From Lachnospiraceae bacterium (GTDB taxonomy: Bacteria; Bacillota; Clostridia; Lachnospirales; Lachnospiraceae), in assembly GCA_022800815.1 (NCBI GenBank), contig JAAWRC010000038.1:1-32537 (forward strand): a DNA stretch of 32,537 nt, in the 5' to 3' direction. Positions 14,569 through 22,618 of this stretch are shown piece by piece; positions within the stretch are counted from its first letter, which is position 1, and each line of letters starts with the position of its first letter. The notes under the pieces are model-generated. The model did no database searches. It saw only the letters and a list, made by a program, of their open reading frames with translations, and had not been told where the DNA came from. The position numbers were made by a program, and so were the translations under genes.

Positions 14569-16917
14569 CTAAAGCAAAATCTCCCGGTTGCCAAGCTCCG
14601 TTCCCGGATAAAAATACTGCAGGATCTCCGTGTAGCTCTTCCCCTGCCCCGCCAGGGCGCTGGCCCCGGTCTGGCTCATGCCGACACCGTGGCCGTAGCC
14701 GCCCCCGTGGAGGATGTAACCGGTCAAGGTCTCTCCGTCCTTCAATTCCTCCAGCCAGACGCTGGCGCTGGGCAGGATGGAGCGCCCGTCGGAGGTAGTC
14801 CCGTCCTGTTTGGTATAAACGTAATCCACGTCCCCCAGAAACGCCCGGATGGGGCCTGAGCGCACGATCTGCACCGTTCCCTCCGTCCCTTCCACCAAAA
14901 GGAGCTCCGCCATGCCGCTTGGCGTCCTGGCCTGTACGGTGACGGAACGGACGGCCCCGATCGTGGTCTGGCCCGCAGCCGCCTGAAAGCTCCCGTCAGC
15001 CGCCTGAAAACGTACCAGCTCCCCGTGGGTTTTCGCATAGCCGGCAAGAAAGCTGTTCATTCGTTCCGTCAGCCGTCCCAGGGTCACCGTGGTCTCCCAC
15101 CGATACCAGGGCATGCCGTATTCCAAATTTCCGGAATCCGCCCTCCCCAGGTATTCCCGGAAAGCTGTCTCTGAAGACAGATCCGGCGCTTCTCCCTCCG
15201 ACATGTAGAGGCGTCTCAGATACGGGGCCTCCCCCTCCGTTCCGCCCCACACGGACATGTCGTTCCCATATCCAGAAGAGGTGGCGTAATAATAGGCTGT
15301 CACCAGCTTCCCCTCATAGCTCAACACCTGTCCCTCCGTCTCCCTCACCGCCTGCATGGTCAGCTCATCCGTCTCCGTATTGTTGTAAACCTGAAAATTT
15401 GTCGTGTCGTCCACATGGGCTCCATATTCGCTGTAAGAATTCCCCATGATCTGTCTGTAGGCATAGCTTCTGGCGCAGACTGCCTGGGCCTTCAGGGCCT
15501 CCAGGCCATAACTTTCCGGCATTTCGCTGGGTACCACGTAGCAAAGATATGTCTCGATATCCACCTCGTTGACGATCACAAGTCCCGATTCCGTGAGGGC
15601 CACCTCCGCCGTCCCCTCATACCAGGGAGGGCCCTGCTTTCTGGAAAAGGAGGTAAAACCGATCTTTCCCCCTTCGTCCGGCACGATCCGTACCCTTCCC
15701 TCGGAAAGTCTCGTATCCGCAGGGAGCAGTTCCACCGTCTCTCCCGCCTCATGGCGCTCCGTGCCCTCCTTCCCGTAAAACAGGGAAAAGGCCCTGTCCG
15801 AGGTAAAGGCCGCTCTCTCATGATACAGGGAACCGACGGCGGCGTCCGTGAGAAGCACCCGGATATTCACCGCCTCCACGTGTTCCCCCATCAGAGCCGC
15901 ACAGATCTTCCCGCCGCCCACCACGTACTCCGCCTGCTCGTATCCCACGGTGAGCGCTTCCCTGGGAAGCGTCTGGAATCCGCCCTGCCGGCTGATCACC
16001 TGGAACTGCTCCGCCAGGGGAACCTTCCCATATCCCTCAATCTCCGCTTCCGAATCGCCCAGTGCCAGAAGCCTTCCGTGAATCCGTTCTTTTTTCAGGG
16101 AAATGACCGTCACCTTTCCCTCCTTCACCGTTATGTCCGCCAGGTTCTGACCGCAGGATTCTCCTTCCGCTCCCACCGAAAAATTCCGCCACACGCCGTA
16201 CAGGAAAACCCGGACGCTTCCCTCCTCATAGCTTTCCACCCACACGTTTTCATATGTAAGCTCGTCGGAGACCGTCTCCAGAACCATGAGGAGATCCCCT
16301 CCCTTGACCCTGGCCGTCACTTTCCTGTCCACCAACTTGTCCAGCGACAGCCCCTCAAAGGAAAATGCACCCTTGTCCGTATGGACCTCCCAGGCGCCGA
16401 TCCCGGAAAGCTGATTGGGCGTACCGACCAGAATCAGCTCCTCCGTCGCAACCTGTCCCCCCGTGTCTTGTTTCCCCAAAAAAACGTCGTAAAATGCCCT
16501 CCAGTCCTCTTCCGTCACCGCTCCCTTTCTGCCGCCATCCTGAAGCAGGGTCTCCAGGTCTCCCGCAAGTCCCAGCTCTCCGGCCATGGCCTCCAAGTCC
16601 TCATAGGTGAGCATTCCGCCCATGGTCTCCCGGTCCGCCGGAATCCGTTCCACATCCCACACTCCTCTCCCATACAAATATTCTGCATAGGGAACGTACC
16701 ACCCTCCCGCCTCCTCCGGAGAAAATCGGTCTGCGGCCACAGCTTCGATCTCCTCCCGCCCCGCCAGTACCAGTGCCGTCTGTCTGGCCGCCAGCGCCCT
16801 GGAGACACCTGCCATTCTCGTTCTTCCTCCCAGAAAAACCCAGACCGTAAGCCCCGTGCCAAGAAGCACAAGGACAAAAACCGCCTGAAAAATCTTCGTT
16901 CTGTGTTCGCCGTTCAT
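14569..16917 (-). CDS. Membrane-anchored SpoIID/LytB-domain protein
   Basis: 782 residues. Residues 9-29 are a single hydrophobic segment (VFVLVLLGTGLTVWVFLGG), so the bulk lies outside. The middle 400 residues are beta-rich and not assigned. The C-terminal third is a SpoIID/LytB domain: DIETYLCYVVPSEMPESYG with the expected catalytic Glu at about residue 464, EALKAQAVCARSYAYRQI, and GGGYGHGVGMSQTGA near the end. SpoIID is a lytic transglycosylase acting on denuded peptidoglycan; relatives stimulate amidases. At more than twice the length of SpoIID this is an enlarged LytB-type relative rather than SpoIID itself. The frame is open to 17085, but AAGGAGG lies 6 bases before ATG 16915-16917, which also gives the clean membrane anchor. 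Confidence 0.85.
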   Translation of the reverse strand: MNGEHRTKIFQAVFVLVLLGTGLTVWVFLGGRTRMAGVSRALAARQTALVLAGREEIEAVAADRFSPEEAGGWYVPYAEYLYGRGVWDVERIPADRETMGGMLTYEDLEAMAGELGLAGDLETLLQDGGRKGAVTEEDWRAFYDVFLGKQDTGGQVATEELILVGTPNQLSGIGAWEVHTDKGAFSFEGLSLDKLVDRKVTARVKGGDLLMVLETVSDELTYENVWVESYEEGSVRVFLYGVWRNFSVGAEGESCGQNLADITVKEGKVTVISLKKERIHGRLLALGDSEAEIEGYGKVPLAEQFQVISRQGGFQTLPREALTVGYEQAEYVVGGGKICAALMGEHVEAVNIRVLLTDAAVGSLYHERAAFTSDRAFSLFYGKEGTERHEAGETVELLPADTRLSEGRVRIVPDEGGKIGFTSFSRKQGPPWYEGTAEVALTESGLVIVNEVDIETYLCYVVPSEMPESYGLEALKAQAVCARSYAYRQIMGNSYSEYGAHVDDTTNFQVYNNTETDELTMQAVRETEGQVLSYEGKLVTAYYYATSSGYGNDMSVWGGTEGEAPYLRRLYMSEGEAPDLSSETAFREYLGRADSGNLEYGMPWYRWETTVTLGRLTERMNSFLAGYAKTHGELVRFQAADGSFQAAAGQTTIGAVRSVTVQARTPSGMAELLLVEGTEGTVQIVRSGPIRAFLGDVDYVYTKQDGTTSDGRSILPSASVWLEELKDGETLTGYILHGGGYGHGVGMSQTGASALAGQGKSYTEILQYFYPGTELGNREILL

Positions 16918-16959
16918 CGGGTTCCTCCTTTTATGCATGGAAAATCCTTTTACACATAG

Positions 16960-17205
16960 AAAAGACAGCATATTATTAATATAATATGCTGTCCCTATCT
17001 TTCGTATTCCCCCGAAATGCCGGTTCCTGCACTTTTGATTCCTAGCCCTCGCCAGGATGGGCAACCGCAAATAAATTTCTGCCATCCACTCTATGGAGGC
17101 CCGACATCCACTTATTAATATAGGAATCCCGTATTACAATCTGTAGGTTCAAAACATACAGGAATTATCGAACATTCCAGGTAGAAGTACAAAGCGTTTT
17201 TTCTA
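16960..17205 (-). ncRNA. ssrS: Probable 6S RNA
   Basis: A near-consensus sigma-A promoter drives about 240 bases of non-coding sequence ending in a hairpin with a T-rich tail. The RNA contains GTTTTGAACCTACA and a following ACGGGATTCC, which I recall as conserved in clostridial 6S RNAs. Two nested long-range stems fit the 6S shape of a long rod with a central bubble: TTCCTGTA (+ 17157-17164) with TGCAGGAA (+ 17024-17031), and GATTCCTA (+ 17121-17128) with TAGGAATC (+ 17037-17044), with an asymmetric bubble between them. 6S RNA mimics an open promoter and binds sigma-A RNA polymerase in slow growth. Alternative: a long leader of the SpoIID/LytB gene. The ends are estimated. Confidence 0.68.
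16966..16991 (-). terminator. Terminator of the 6S-like RNA
   Basis: CAGCATATTAT (16966-16976) and ATAATATGCTG (16981-16991) form a perfect 11-bp stem with a TAAT/ATTA loop. On the minus strand it is followed by TCTTTTCT. Read-through would reach the SpoIID/LytB gene about 50 bases further. Confidence 0.7.
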
Positions 17206-17211
17206 CTAGCT

Positions 17212-17240
17212 ATTATATACCAGAAGCCCGGTTCTGACAA
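17212..17240 (-). promoter_or_regulatory. Sigma-A promoter of the 6S-like RNA
   Basis: Minus strand TTGTCA (+ 17235-17240), a 17-base spacer and perfect TATAAT (+ 17212-17217). Transcription should start near 17205. Confidence 0.8.
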
Positions 17241-17393
17241 GGGCAATTTCTGGCAAATTTACAGGAATCGAAAAATTTTTCATCCCCGGAATCGAAAGCC
17301 TTGCCGACGAAGCAGATACGGGACGGCCTGCCTTTCTGACTGCCTTCTTTTCCATACAATTCTTGTCTTCCGCCGCCATCTTTCAGACTTTCA

Positions 17394-17422
17394 TTGACAA
17401 ACCCACCGCTTTCGTTTATACT
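17394..17422 (+). promoter_or_regulatory. Sigma-A promoter of the GntR gene
   Basis: TTGACA (17394-17399), a 17-base spacer and TATACT (17417-17422), about 50 bases before the gntR start. The preceding 17241-17393 shows nothing I can name. Confidence 0.8.
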
Positions 17423-17479
17423 AAAGTGGCTTTGACTTTTTGGGAAACTTAAAATCGGCTTTTCACAGGGGAGACGGCG

Positions 17480-18106
17480 ATGAGCACAAACAATACCAGC
17501 TTAAAAGACCAGATTTACGACTCTATCTACAACGACATTTTGCTCGGCATTTATCCCCCGGACCACGTGTTCAACGAAAAAGGGCTGATGGAGAAATTCA
17601 ATGTCAGCCGCGCTCCCATCCGTGAGGCGCTGGTGGAGCTGTGCGGAGAAAAGATTCTTTACAGTATCCCTTACTACGGTTACAAGATCACGCCTCTCAC
17701 CGAGGAGGACGTGGCAAACACCAAATCCTACCGCTGCATTCTGGAGTGTGGTTTCATGAGGGAAAACTGGGGGATGTTCACCCCGGAAGCCATGAAGGAC
17801 CTGGAAGCCGCCAACCAAAAAGATTTGGAGGGAAAGGAAAAGACGGATGCCATCACCCACTGGAACGACAACATTCGGTTCCATTTAGCTTTCTTCGAGT
17901 TATATGGCAACCAATATGCCTACCAGCTTCTCCGGTCCGCCATGACTCTCCAGACCAGGGCCTACGCACAGACTCGGTGGGCGGAATATCATTCCAGGCA
18001 GTTCCACGAGGTGCCGGCCTTCCATGGCTCCATTTTGGAAGCCATCCGACAGGACAATCCGGAACTGGCCGTCAGTCTTCTGAAAGCGGACATCATCAGT
18101 ATTTAA
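17480..18106 (+). CDS. GntR-family transcriptional regulator, FCD (FadR-like) subfamily
   Basis: 208 residues. The N-terminal 75 residues are a winged helix: LKDQIYDSIYNDILLGIYPP followed by the recognition region VSRAPIREALVELCGEKIL and the wing YYGYKITPLTEED. Residues about 80-205 form the all-helical FCD effector domain (YRCILECGFMRENW, an HxxxFH-like DNIRFHLAFFELYGN segment). FCD regulators sense small organic acids or sugars through a metal-bound site; the ligand here is unknown. ATG 17480 has GGGGAGA at good spacing. The gene is alone behind its own promoter and converges on the hydrogenase operon, so its target is not obvious from context. Confidence 0.88.
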   Translation: MSTNNTSLKDQIYDSIYNDILLGIYPPDHVFNEKGLMEKFNVSRAPIREALVELCGEKILYSIPYYGYKITPLTEEDVANTKSYRCILECGFMRENWGMFTPEAMKDLEAANQKDLEGKEKTDAITHWNDNIRFHLAFFELYGNQYAYQLLRSAMTLQTRAYAQTRWAEYHSRQFHEVPAFHGSILEAIRQDNPELAVSLLKADIISI

Positions 18107-18114
18107 AATATTTC

Positions 18115-18220
18115 GAGGTAAGGGGGGCAGGCCCCCAAAACTTTCCATCGCAAACATGACTGAAAACACGTCAACTGTTTGCTCACGGAAATTTTGGGGG
18201 CCTGCCCCCCTCCTCTTTTT
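18115..18220. repeat. Long near-perfect inverted repeat, likely bidirectional terminator
   Basis: Arms 18121-18146 and 18187-18211 are reverse complements apart from a one-base difference. Inside, GCAAACA (18150-18156) pairs with TGTTTGC (18176-18182) and TGAC with GTCA, so nearly the whole 91 bases fold into one rod. GAGG (18115-18118) and CCTC (18212-18215) extend it, and TTTTT follows on the plus strand. It separates the convergent gntR and hydA genes. It is far longer than a usual terminator and resembles a small palindromic mobile repeat. Confidence 0.75.
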
Positions 18221-18224
18221 CTGC

Positions 18225-19922
18225 CTATGAGGAACAGAAGGTTTCATTGTGGAGCAGCTTATGCTCCTTGCCTTTTAAGAATCCCTCATAGAGAGATACG
18301 ATCATCGGGTTCTCGTCGCACTTCTTCACCACGGAGACATTATCCGCCTTATAGATGCCTTCCGCCCTGGCGCCCTTGTCCTTGAGACCAGACAACCTGG
18401 GCTGTCCGCCGCCCATGACGCAGCCTCTCCGGCAGGCCATGACTTCGATCAGGTGATATTCCTTCTCGCCGCTCTTCACCTGCTCCATGACGGTCCTGGC
18501 GTTGGCCAATCCGCTGACGACGCAGATCTTCACATCCATCCCGTCATAAGGGATGGAGAACTCCTTGATAAAGCCCTCCTGGCGGACGCCGCACTCGGCG
18601 ATGCTGTCCATGGTCTCTTTGCTGTGGTCGGGGGCCAGACGTCTGATCACGGCCTCGGTCACGCCGCCGGTCACGCCGAAGATCACGCCGCCGCCGGAGC
18701 CGAATCCGAAGGGAATGTCGGAGGCCTCCGACTCAAGAGCCGCAAAATCGATACCGGTGGTGCGGATCATCTTGATGAGCTCCGTGGTCGTGATCACGTA
18801 ATCCGTGTCGATCTCGCCTTCCGTGTAGCTGTTGGCCCGCTTCGCTTCCATCTTCTTTGCCGTACAGGGCATGAAGGAGACCATGACCGTCTTCTTTCCC
18901 TCTGCCTTTTCCGGATCTCTGAAATATTCCTTCACCACCGCCGACAGCATTCCCTGAGGGGAACGGCAGGTGGAGACATTATCCTTGAAGTCGGGGAACT
19001 GCTCGCCCACGAACTTCACCCACGCCGGACAGCAGGATGTGAGAAGCGGCAGCGTTCCGCCGTTTTTCACCCGATCCAAAAACTCCGCCGACTCTTCCAT
19101 GATGGTGAGGTCCGCACTGAAGGTGGTGTCGTAGACCTCGTCAAAGCCCATCCGGTGAAGGACGTTGACGATCTTGCCCATGACGCTCTTGCCTTTTGTA
19201 AGTCCGAAGGCATCTCCCACTGCCACCCGAACGGCGGGCGCCACCTGGGCCACTACCCGCACCGTGGGATCTGCCAGCGCCGCCCATACCTCTTCCTGAT
19301 TGTCCCGGATGCTGATGGCACCGGTGGGACAGAACACCCGGCACTGACCGCAGTTGACGCAGTCCGTGGTTGCGATCTCCCGGTCAAAGGCCGGCATGAC
19401 CATGGCTTCGGAGCCACGGTGGGCAAAGCCCAGGGCGCCGACACCCTGCAGCTCGCTGCAGACCCGGACGCAGTTGCCGCAGAGGATGCATTTGTTGGGA
19501 TCCCGGACGATGGAAGGAGAACTGAAATCCAGAGGACGCTCCTCCCTGTAATTCTGGAACCGGACTTCATTGACGCCAAACCGGCGTGCCAGCTCCAGAA
19601 GGTTGCAGTTGTCGTTCTTTACGCAGGTGGTGCAATCCCTGCAATGGGCCGCCAGAAGAAGCTCAATGATCATCTTCCTGTATTTTTTCAGCTTCCCCGT
19701 GTTGGTGTAAATGACCATCCCGTCCCTGGGCTCCTCCGAACAGGATGCAAAGGTTCTTCCCCTGTCGTCCTCCACCGTACACAGACGGCAGGCGCCGAAG
19801 GTGGAAAGCTCGGAGTGATAACAGAGTGTCGGAATGTCGATGCCTGCCTTCCGGATAATGGAAAGGACATTTTTTTCATCGGTAAATTCTACTTTTCTGC
19901 CATCGATTGTGATTGTACCCAT
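18225..19922 (-). CDS. hydA: [FeFe] hydrogenase catalytic subunit of an NADH-linked trimeric hydrogenase
   Basis: 565 residues. N-terminal 2Fe-2S domain (Cys34, Cys45, Cys48, Cys61), a His/Cys-bound 4Fe-4S cluster (His93, Cys97, Cys100, Cys106), two ferredoxin-type clusters (Cys145/148/151/155 and Cys188/191/194/198), then the H-cluster domain with TSCCPAW (Cys297 proton relay, Cys298 ligand), MPCTAKKME (Cys353) and EVMACRRGCVMGGGQP (Cys497, Cys501). All active-site residues are present. It reduces protons to H2 (or the reverse) in the cytoplasm, with electrons coming through hydB and hydC. The combination with NuoF- and NuoE-like subunits is that of the bifurcating HydABC or Hnd enzymes, which use NAD(P)H plus reduced ferredoxin. 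Start ATG with GGGGGGA upstream, 11 bases after hydB; ends at the long inverted repeat. Confidence 0.95.
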   Translation of the reverse strand: MGTITIDGRKVEFTDEKNVLSIIRKAGIDIPTLCYHSELSTFGACRLCTVEDDRGRTFASCSEEPRDGMVIYTNTGKLKKYRKMIIELLLAAHCRDCTTCVKNDNCNLLELARRFGVNEVRFQNYREERPLDFSSPSIVRDPNKCILCGNCVRVCSELQGVGALGFAHRGSEAMVMPAFDREIATTDCVNCGQCRVFCPTGAISIRDNQEEVWAALADPTVRVVAQVAPAVRVAVGDAFGLTKGKSVMGKIVNVLHRMGFDEVYDTTFSADLTIMEESAEFLDRVKNGGTLPLLTSCCPAWVKFVGEQFPDFKDNVSTCRSPQGMLSAVVKEYFRDPEKAEGKKTVMVSFMPCTAKKMEAKRANSYTEGEIDTDYVITTTELIKMIRTTGIDFAALESEASDIPFGFGSGGGVIFGVTGGVTEAVIRRLAPDHSKETMDSIAECGVRQEGFIKEFSIPYDGMDVKICVVSGLANARTVMEQVKSGEKEYHLIEVMACRRGCVMGGGQPRLSGLKDKGARAEGIYKADNVSVVKKCDENPMIVSLYEGFLKGKEHKLLHNETFCSS

Positions 19923-19933
19923 ATCTGTCCCCC

Positions 19934-21820
19934 CTATTCCTCAATATAAATGGCATCAAACGCACAGTTATCTTTACATGCGGAACATTTGATACAAAGC
20001 TCCGGATTGATGTGATAGCATTCCTTGCGGACACCGGTAATGGCTCCTGCCGGGCAGTTCTTCGCACACTTTCCGCAGCCCTTGCAGTATTCCGGATTGA
20101 TCACGAAGCGGCGCATCGCCTGACAGACCTTCGCACGGCACTTCTTGTCCCGGATGTGCTCCACGTACTCGTCCCGGAAGGTATTCAAGGTGCTGATGAC
20201 CGGAAGGGGCGCACTCTTGCCGAGGCCGCAGAGAGCCATGCTGCGGATCATGTTTGCCAGCTCTTCCAGGCGGTCCAAATCCTCCATCTCTCCCTTGCCG
20301 GCCACGATCTTCTCCAAAATCTCCAGCATGCGCTTGGTACCCTCCCTGCAGGGAACGCATTTTCCGCAGGACTCCCTCTGGGTAAAGCTCATGAAGAAGC
20401 GGGCCACCTCGACCATGCAGGTGTTGGTGTCCATGACCACCATGCCGCCGGAACCGACGATGGCGTTGAATTTCTTCACGGAATCAAAATCCAGGGGCTC
20501 ATCCAAGTGCTTTTCCGTCAGACATCCGCCGGAAGGGCCGCCGATCTGAACGGCCTTGAACTCGGCACCGTTCTTCAGTCCGCCGCCGATGTCGAAGATG
20601 ATCTCCCGGAGGGTGCTTCCCATGGGAACCTCGATGAGACCGGTGTTTTCAATGGAACCGGTCAGGGAGAAGGTCTTCGTTCCCGGGCTTCCCTCTGTGC
20701 CGATGGTCCGATACCAGTCTGCGCCCTGAAGAATGATCTTGGGCACGTTGGCATAGGTTTCTACATTATTTAATACGGTGGGCTTCTCCCAGAGTCCCTT
20801 TTCCACGGTTCTCGGAGGCTTCACCCTGGGCATGCCCCGGTTGCCCTCGATGGAGGCCGTCAGTGCGGAGCCCTCGCCGCAGACAAATGCGCCGGCGCCC
20901 CGGTTGATATGTAAGCGGAAGGAGAAATCCGTTCCCAGAATGTTATCGCCCAGCAGACCCCGCTCTTCCATCTGGCCGATGGCATGGCGCAGCCTGGCCA
21001 CGGACATGGGATACTCCGCACGGACGTAAATATAGCCGTCACTGGACTGCACCGCATAGGCGGCGATCATCATGCCCTCGATCAGCTTGAAGGGATCGCC
21101 CTCCATGACGGAGCCGTCCATGAAAGCGCCGGGATCGCCCTCGTCGCCGTTACAGACCACGTATCTGGTGGTCTCCTTCTGCCTTGCCACCTGTTTCCAT
21201 TTTCTTCCGCAGGGGAATCCGCCGCCGCCCCGGCCCCTAAGGCCAGACCGGTCTACTTCGTCGATCACCTGGTCTCTGGTCATCTCAAACATGGATTTTT
21301 CCAAGGCCCTAAAACCGCCCGCCGCAATGTACTCGTCCAGGGATTCCGCATCCACCCGGCCGCAGTTTTCCAGGACGATCCTGGTCTGCTTTGCCATGAA
21401 GGGAATGTCCTCCGGATGGCGGTAATGGACATCCTTTTTGGTGTAGAGCAGCCGCTCCACCACTTCCCCTCCGAGAATGGTCTGCTCGAAAATCTCCTTG
21501 CAGTCCTCTCTCTGGACCTTCACATACTGGATGACCTCGCCGCCCTTCTGGATCCGAACCAGCGGTCCCAGCTCGCAGAAGCCCTGACATCCGGTCTTCT
21601 TCACTCCCACATGGCTGTGCTCTCCCTCATCGTGGGGCGCAAAATCCAAAACGACTCCAGGCGTGTTCTTGGTCAGTTCTTTGAACTCTTCATAAATCTT
21701 TGCCGAACCCGTGGCAATACATCCGGTTCCGGAACAGACAAGTATCCTGCAGTCATAGGCATCCATCTGATTTTTGGCCGCTTCGCGTACCTGCGATAAA
21801 TCATCTTTATTTTTGATCAT
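19934..21820 (-). CDS. hydB: NuoF-like flavoprotein subunit of the trimeric hydrogenase
   Basis: 628 residues. Domains in order: a thioredoxin-like 2Fe-2S domain (Cys29, Cys34, Cys78, Cys82), the NuoF-type NADH/FMN core with GLRGRGGGGFPCGRKW (residues 193-208) and CNGDEGDPGAFMDGS, a 4Fe-4S site in ESCGKCVPCREGT, and a C-terminal ferredoxin domain with two CxxCxxCxxxC(P) motifs (YCKGCGKCAKNCPAG and LCIKCSACKDNC). This is the standard HydB/HndC architecture and the subunit holds the flavin where NAD(P)H exchanges electrons; bifurcation is known for relatives but not proven here. The start ATG overlaps the hydC stop (TGATG), implying translational coupling. Confidence 0.95.
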   Translation of the reverse strand: MIKNKDDLSQVREAAKNQMDAYDCRILVCSGTGCIATGSAKIYEEFKELTKNTPGVVLDFAPHDEGEHSHVGVKKTGCQGFCELGPLVRIQKGGEVIQYVKVQREDCKEIFEQTILGGEVVERLLYTKKDVHYRHPEDIPFMAKQTRIVLENCGRVDAESLDEYIAAGGFRALEKSMFEMTRDQVIDEVDRSGLRGRGGGGFPCGRKWKQVARQKETTRYVVCNGDEGDPGAFMDGSVMEGDPFKLIEGMMIAAYAVQSSDGYIYVRAEYPMSVARLRHAIGQMEERGLLGDNILGTDFSFRLHINRGAGAFVCGEGSALTASIEGNRGMPRVKPPRTVEKGLWEKPTVLNNVETYANVPKIILQGADWYRTIGTEGSPGTKTFSLTGSIENTGLIEVPMGSTLREIIFDIGGGLKNGAEFKAVQIGGPSGGCLTEKHLDEPLDFDSVKKFNAIVGSGGMVVMDTNTCMVEVARFFMSFTQRESCGKCVPCREGTKRMLEILEKIVAGKGEMEDLDRLEELANMIRSMALCGLGKSAPLPVISTLNTFRDEYVEHIRDKKCRAKVCQAMRRFVINPEYCKGCGKCAKNCPAGAITGVRKECYHINPELCIKCSACKDNCAFDAIYIEE

Positions 21821-22296
21821 CAGCCTCTACCTCTCAATTCTTCAATTACTGCAAGTGCCTTTTCGGGTGTCATGGACGGATAAACCTCTTCGTTCACCAT
21901 CATGGTCGGCGCCAGTCCGCAGGCACCGAGACAGGACACGGTCTCCACCGTAAACAGCATGTCGTCCGTCGTGTGCTTCTTCTTGCTGAGTCCCAGCTCC
22001 TTCCAGAGCGCTTCCAGCACCGGTGTGGACTTCCGAACATGACAGGCAGTGCCGTCGCAGACCTTGATGACGTATTTTCCCTTTGCCTCAAAGGAAAAAT
22101 TCTCATAGAAGGTTGCCACACTGTACGCTTTTGCCTCGGTGATCCCAATCTCTTTCGCCACGTAGGTCAAAAGCTCCCCGGGAAGATAGCGGTACTCCGC
22201 CTGGATGTCCTGCATGATCGGAATCAATGAGCTGGCCTTGCGCCCATAATGCTCAATGATCTCGTCCGTCTTACGAAAATAAGACTGTTCCAGCAT
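21820..22296 (-). CDS. hydC: NuoE-like 2Fe-2S subunit of the trimeric hydrogenase
   Basis: 158 residues of thioredoxin-like 2Fe-2S fold. The N-terminal helical part is typical of NuoE (IPIMQDIQAEYRYLPGELL), then CDGTACHVRKS and VSCLGACGLAPTMMVN supply the four cluster ligands in the C-x4-C and C-x3-C pattern. It passes electrons between the hydB flavin and hydA. The frame is open from 22326, but AAGGAGG lies 8 bases before ATG 22294-22296, so translation starts at MLEQSYFRK. First gene of the hydCBA operon behind a good promoter. Confidence 0.94.
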   Translation of the reverse strand: MLEQSYFRKTDEIIEHYGRKASSLIPIMQDIQAEYRYLPGELLTYVAKEIGITEAKAYSVATFYENFSFEAKGKYVIKVCDGTACHVRKSTPVLEALWKELGLSKKKHTTDDMLFTVETVSCLGACGLAPTMMVNEEVYPSMTPEKALAVIEELRGRG

Positions 22297-22347
22297 TCGT
22301 TTTTCCTCCTTTTCGTTTTTGTGCATTCCGTATACCCAAGTGATATC

Positions 22348-22376
22348 ATTATAGCATTTTCAGGCATTTTATACAA
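22348..22376 (-). promoter_or_regulatory. Sigma-A promoter of the hydrogenase operon
   Basis: Minus strand TTGTAT (+ 22371-22376), a 17-base spacer and perfect TATAAT (+ 22348-22353), about 50 bases before hydC. Confidence 0.78.
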
Positions 22377-22423
22377 TGAAATTTTACAAAGTATTTGCAA
22401 AAAAACAAAAACGGCAGGATTTA

Positions 22424-22437
22424 GTTAAATGTTTAAC
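22424..22437. promoter_or_regulatory. Candidate Rex operator upstream of hydCBA
   Basis: GTTAAATGTTTAAC is an inverted repeat GTTAA-N4-TTAAC, the core of the published Rex consensus TTGTTAA-N4-TTAACAA; the outer two bases of each half-site do not match. Rex senses the NADH/NAD ratio and commonly controls such hydrogenases. It lies about 48 bases upstream of the -35 element rather than over the promoter. Confidence 0.45.
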
Positions 22438-22440
22438 GGG

Positions 22441-22560
22441 ATTTTCGACAAAAAAACTTTCTTATCCGAATTATCCCAATAATAGATAATAAATTATTTT
22501 ATTTTTGTCTGAATAATCTGTTTATTTCATTTATATTTTGATAATTTCAGCAATGACCAC
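22441..22560. other. AT-rich spacer
   Basis: Extremely AT-rich stretch between the hydrogenase control region and the terminator at 22566. No gene or structured element seen. Confidence 0.5.
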
Positions 22561-22565
22561 TATCA

Positions 22566-22599
22566 AAAGAGCGGCCTTCGATTTAGCTTCGAAAGCCGC
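22566..22599 (-). terminator. Intrinsic terminator after the HEPN remnant
   Basis: GCGGCCTTCGA (22571-22581) pairs with TTCGAAAGCCGC (22588-22599) with one mismatch around a 6-base loop. On the minus strand it is followed by TCTTTT. It closes the leftward transcription unit of the APH-like gene and the remnants behind it. Confidence 0.75.
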
Positions 22600-22618
22600 C
22601 ACAAATCAATCGCCCTCA

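Noticed and set aside
15415-16959. Open frame of about 510 codons opposite the SpoIID/LytB gene
   Set aside because: No ribosome site or domain signature; the minus-strand protein has clear SpoIID/LytB motifs.
14569-17085. Longer version of the SpoIID/LytB protein starting at 17085
   Set aside because: The extra 56 codons lie in the 6S-like RNA and terminator region; the ribosome site and membrane anchor fit the ATG at 16915-16917.
18453-19949. Open frame of about 500 codons opposite hydA on the plus strand
   Set aside because: hydA has all cluster ligands and motifs; the opposite frame is low-complexity His/Gly/Leu-rich and is an effect of GC-rich codon use.
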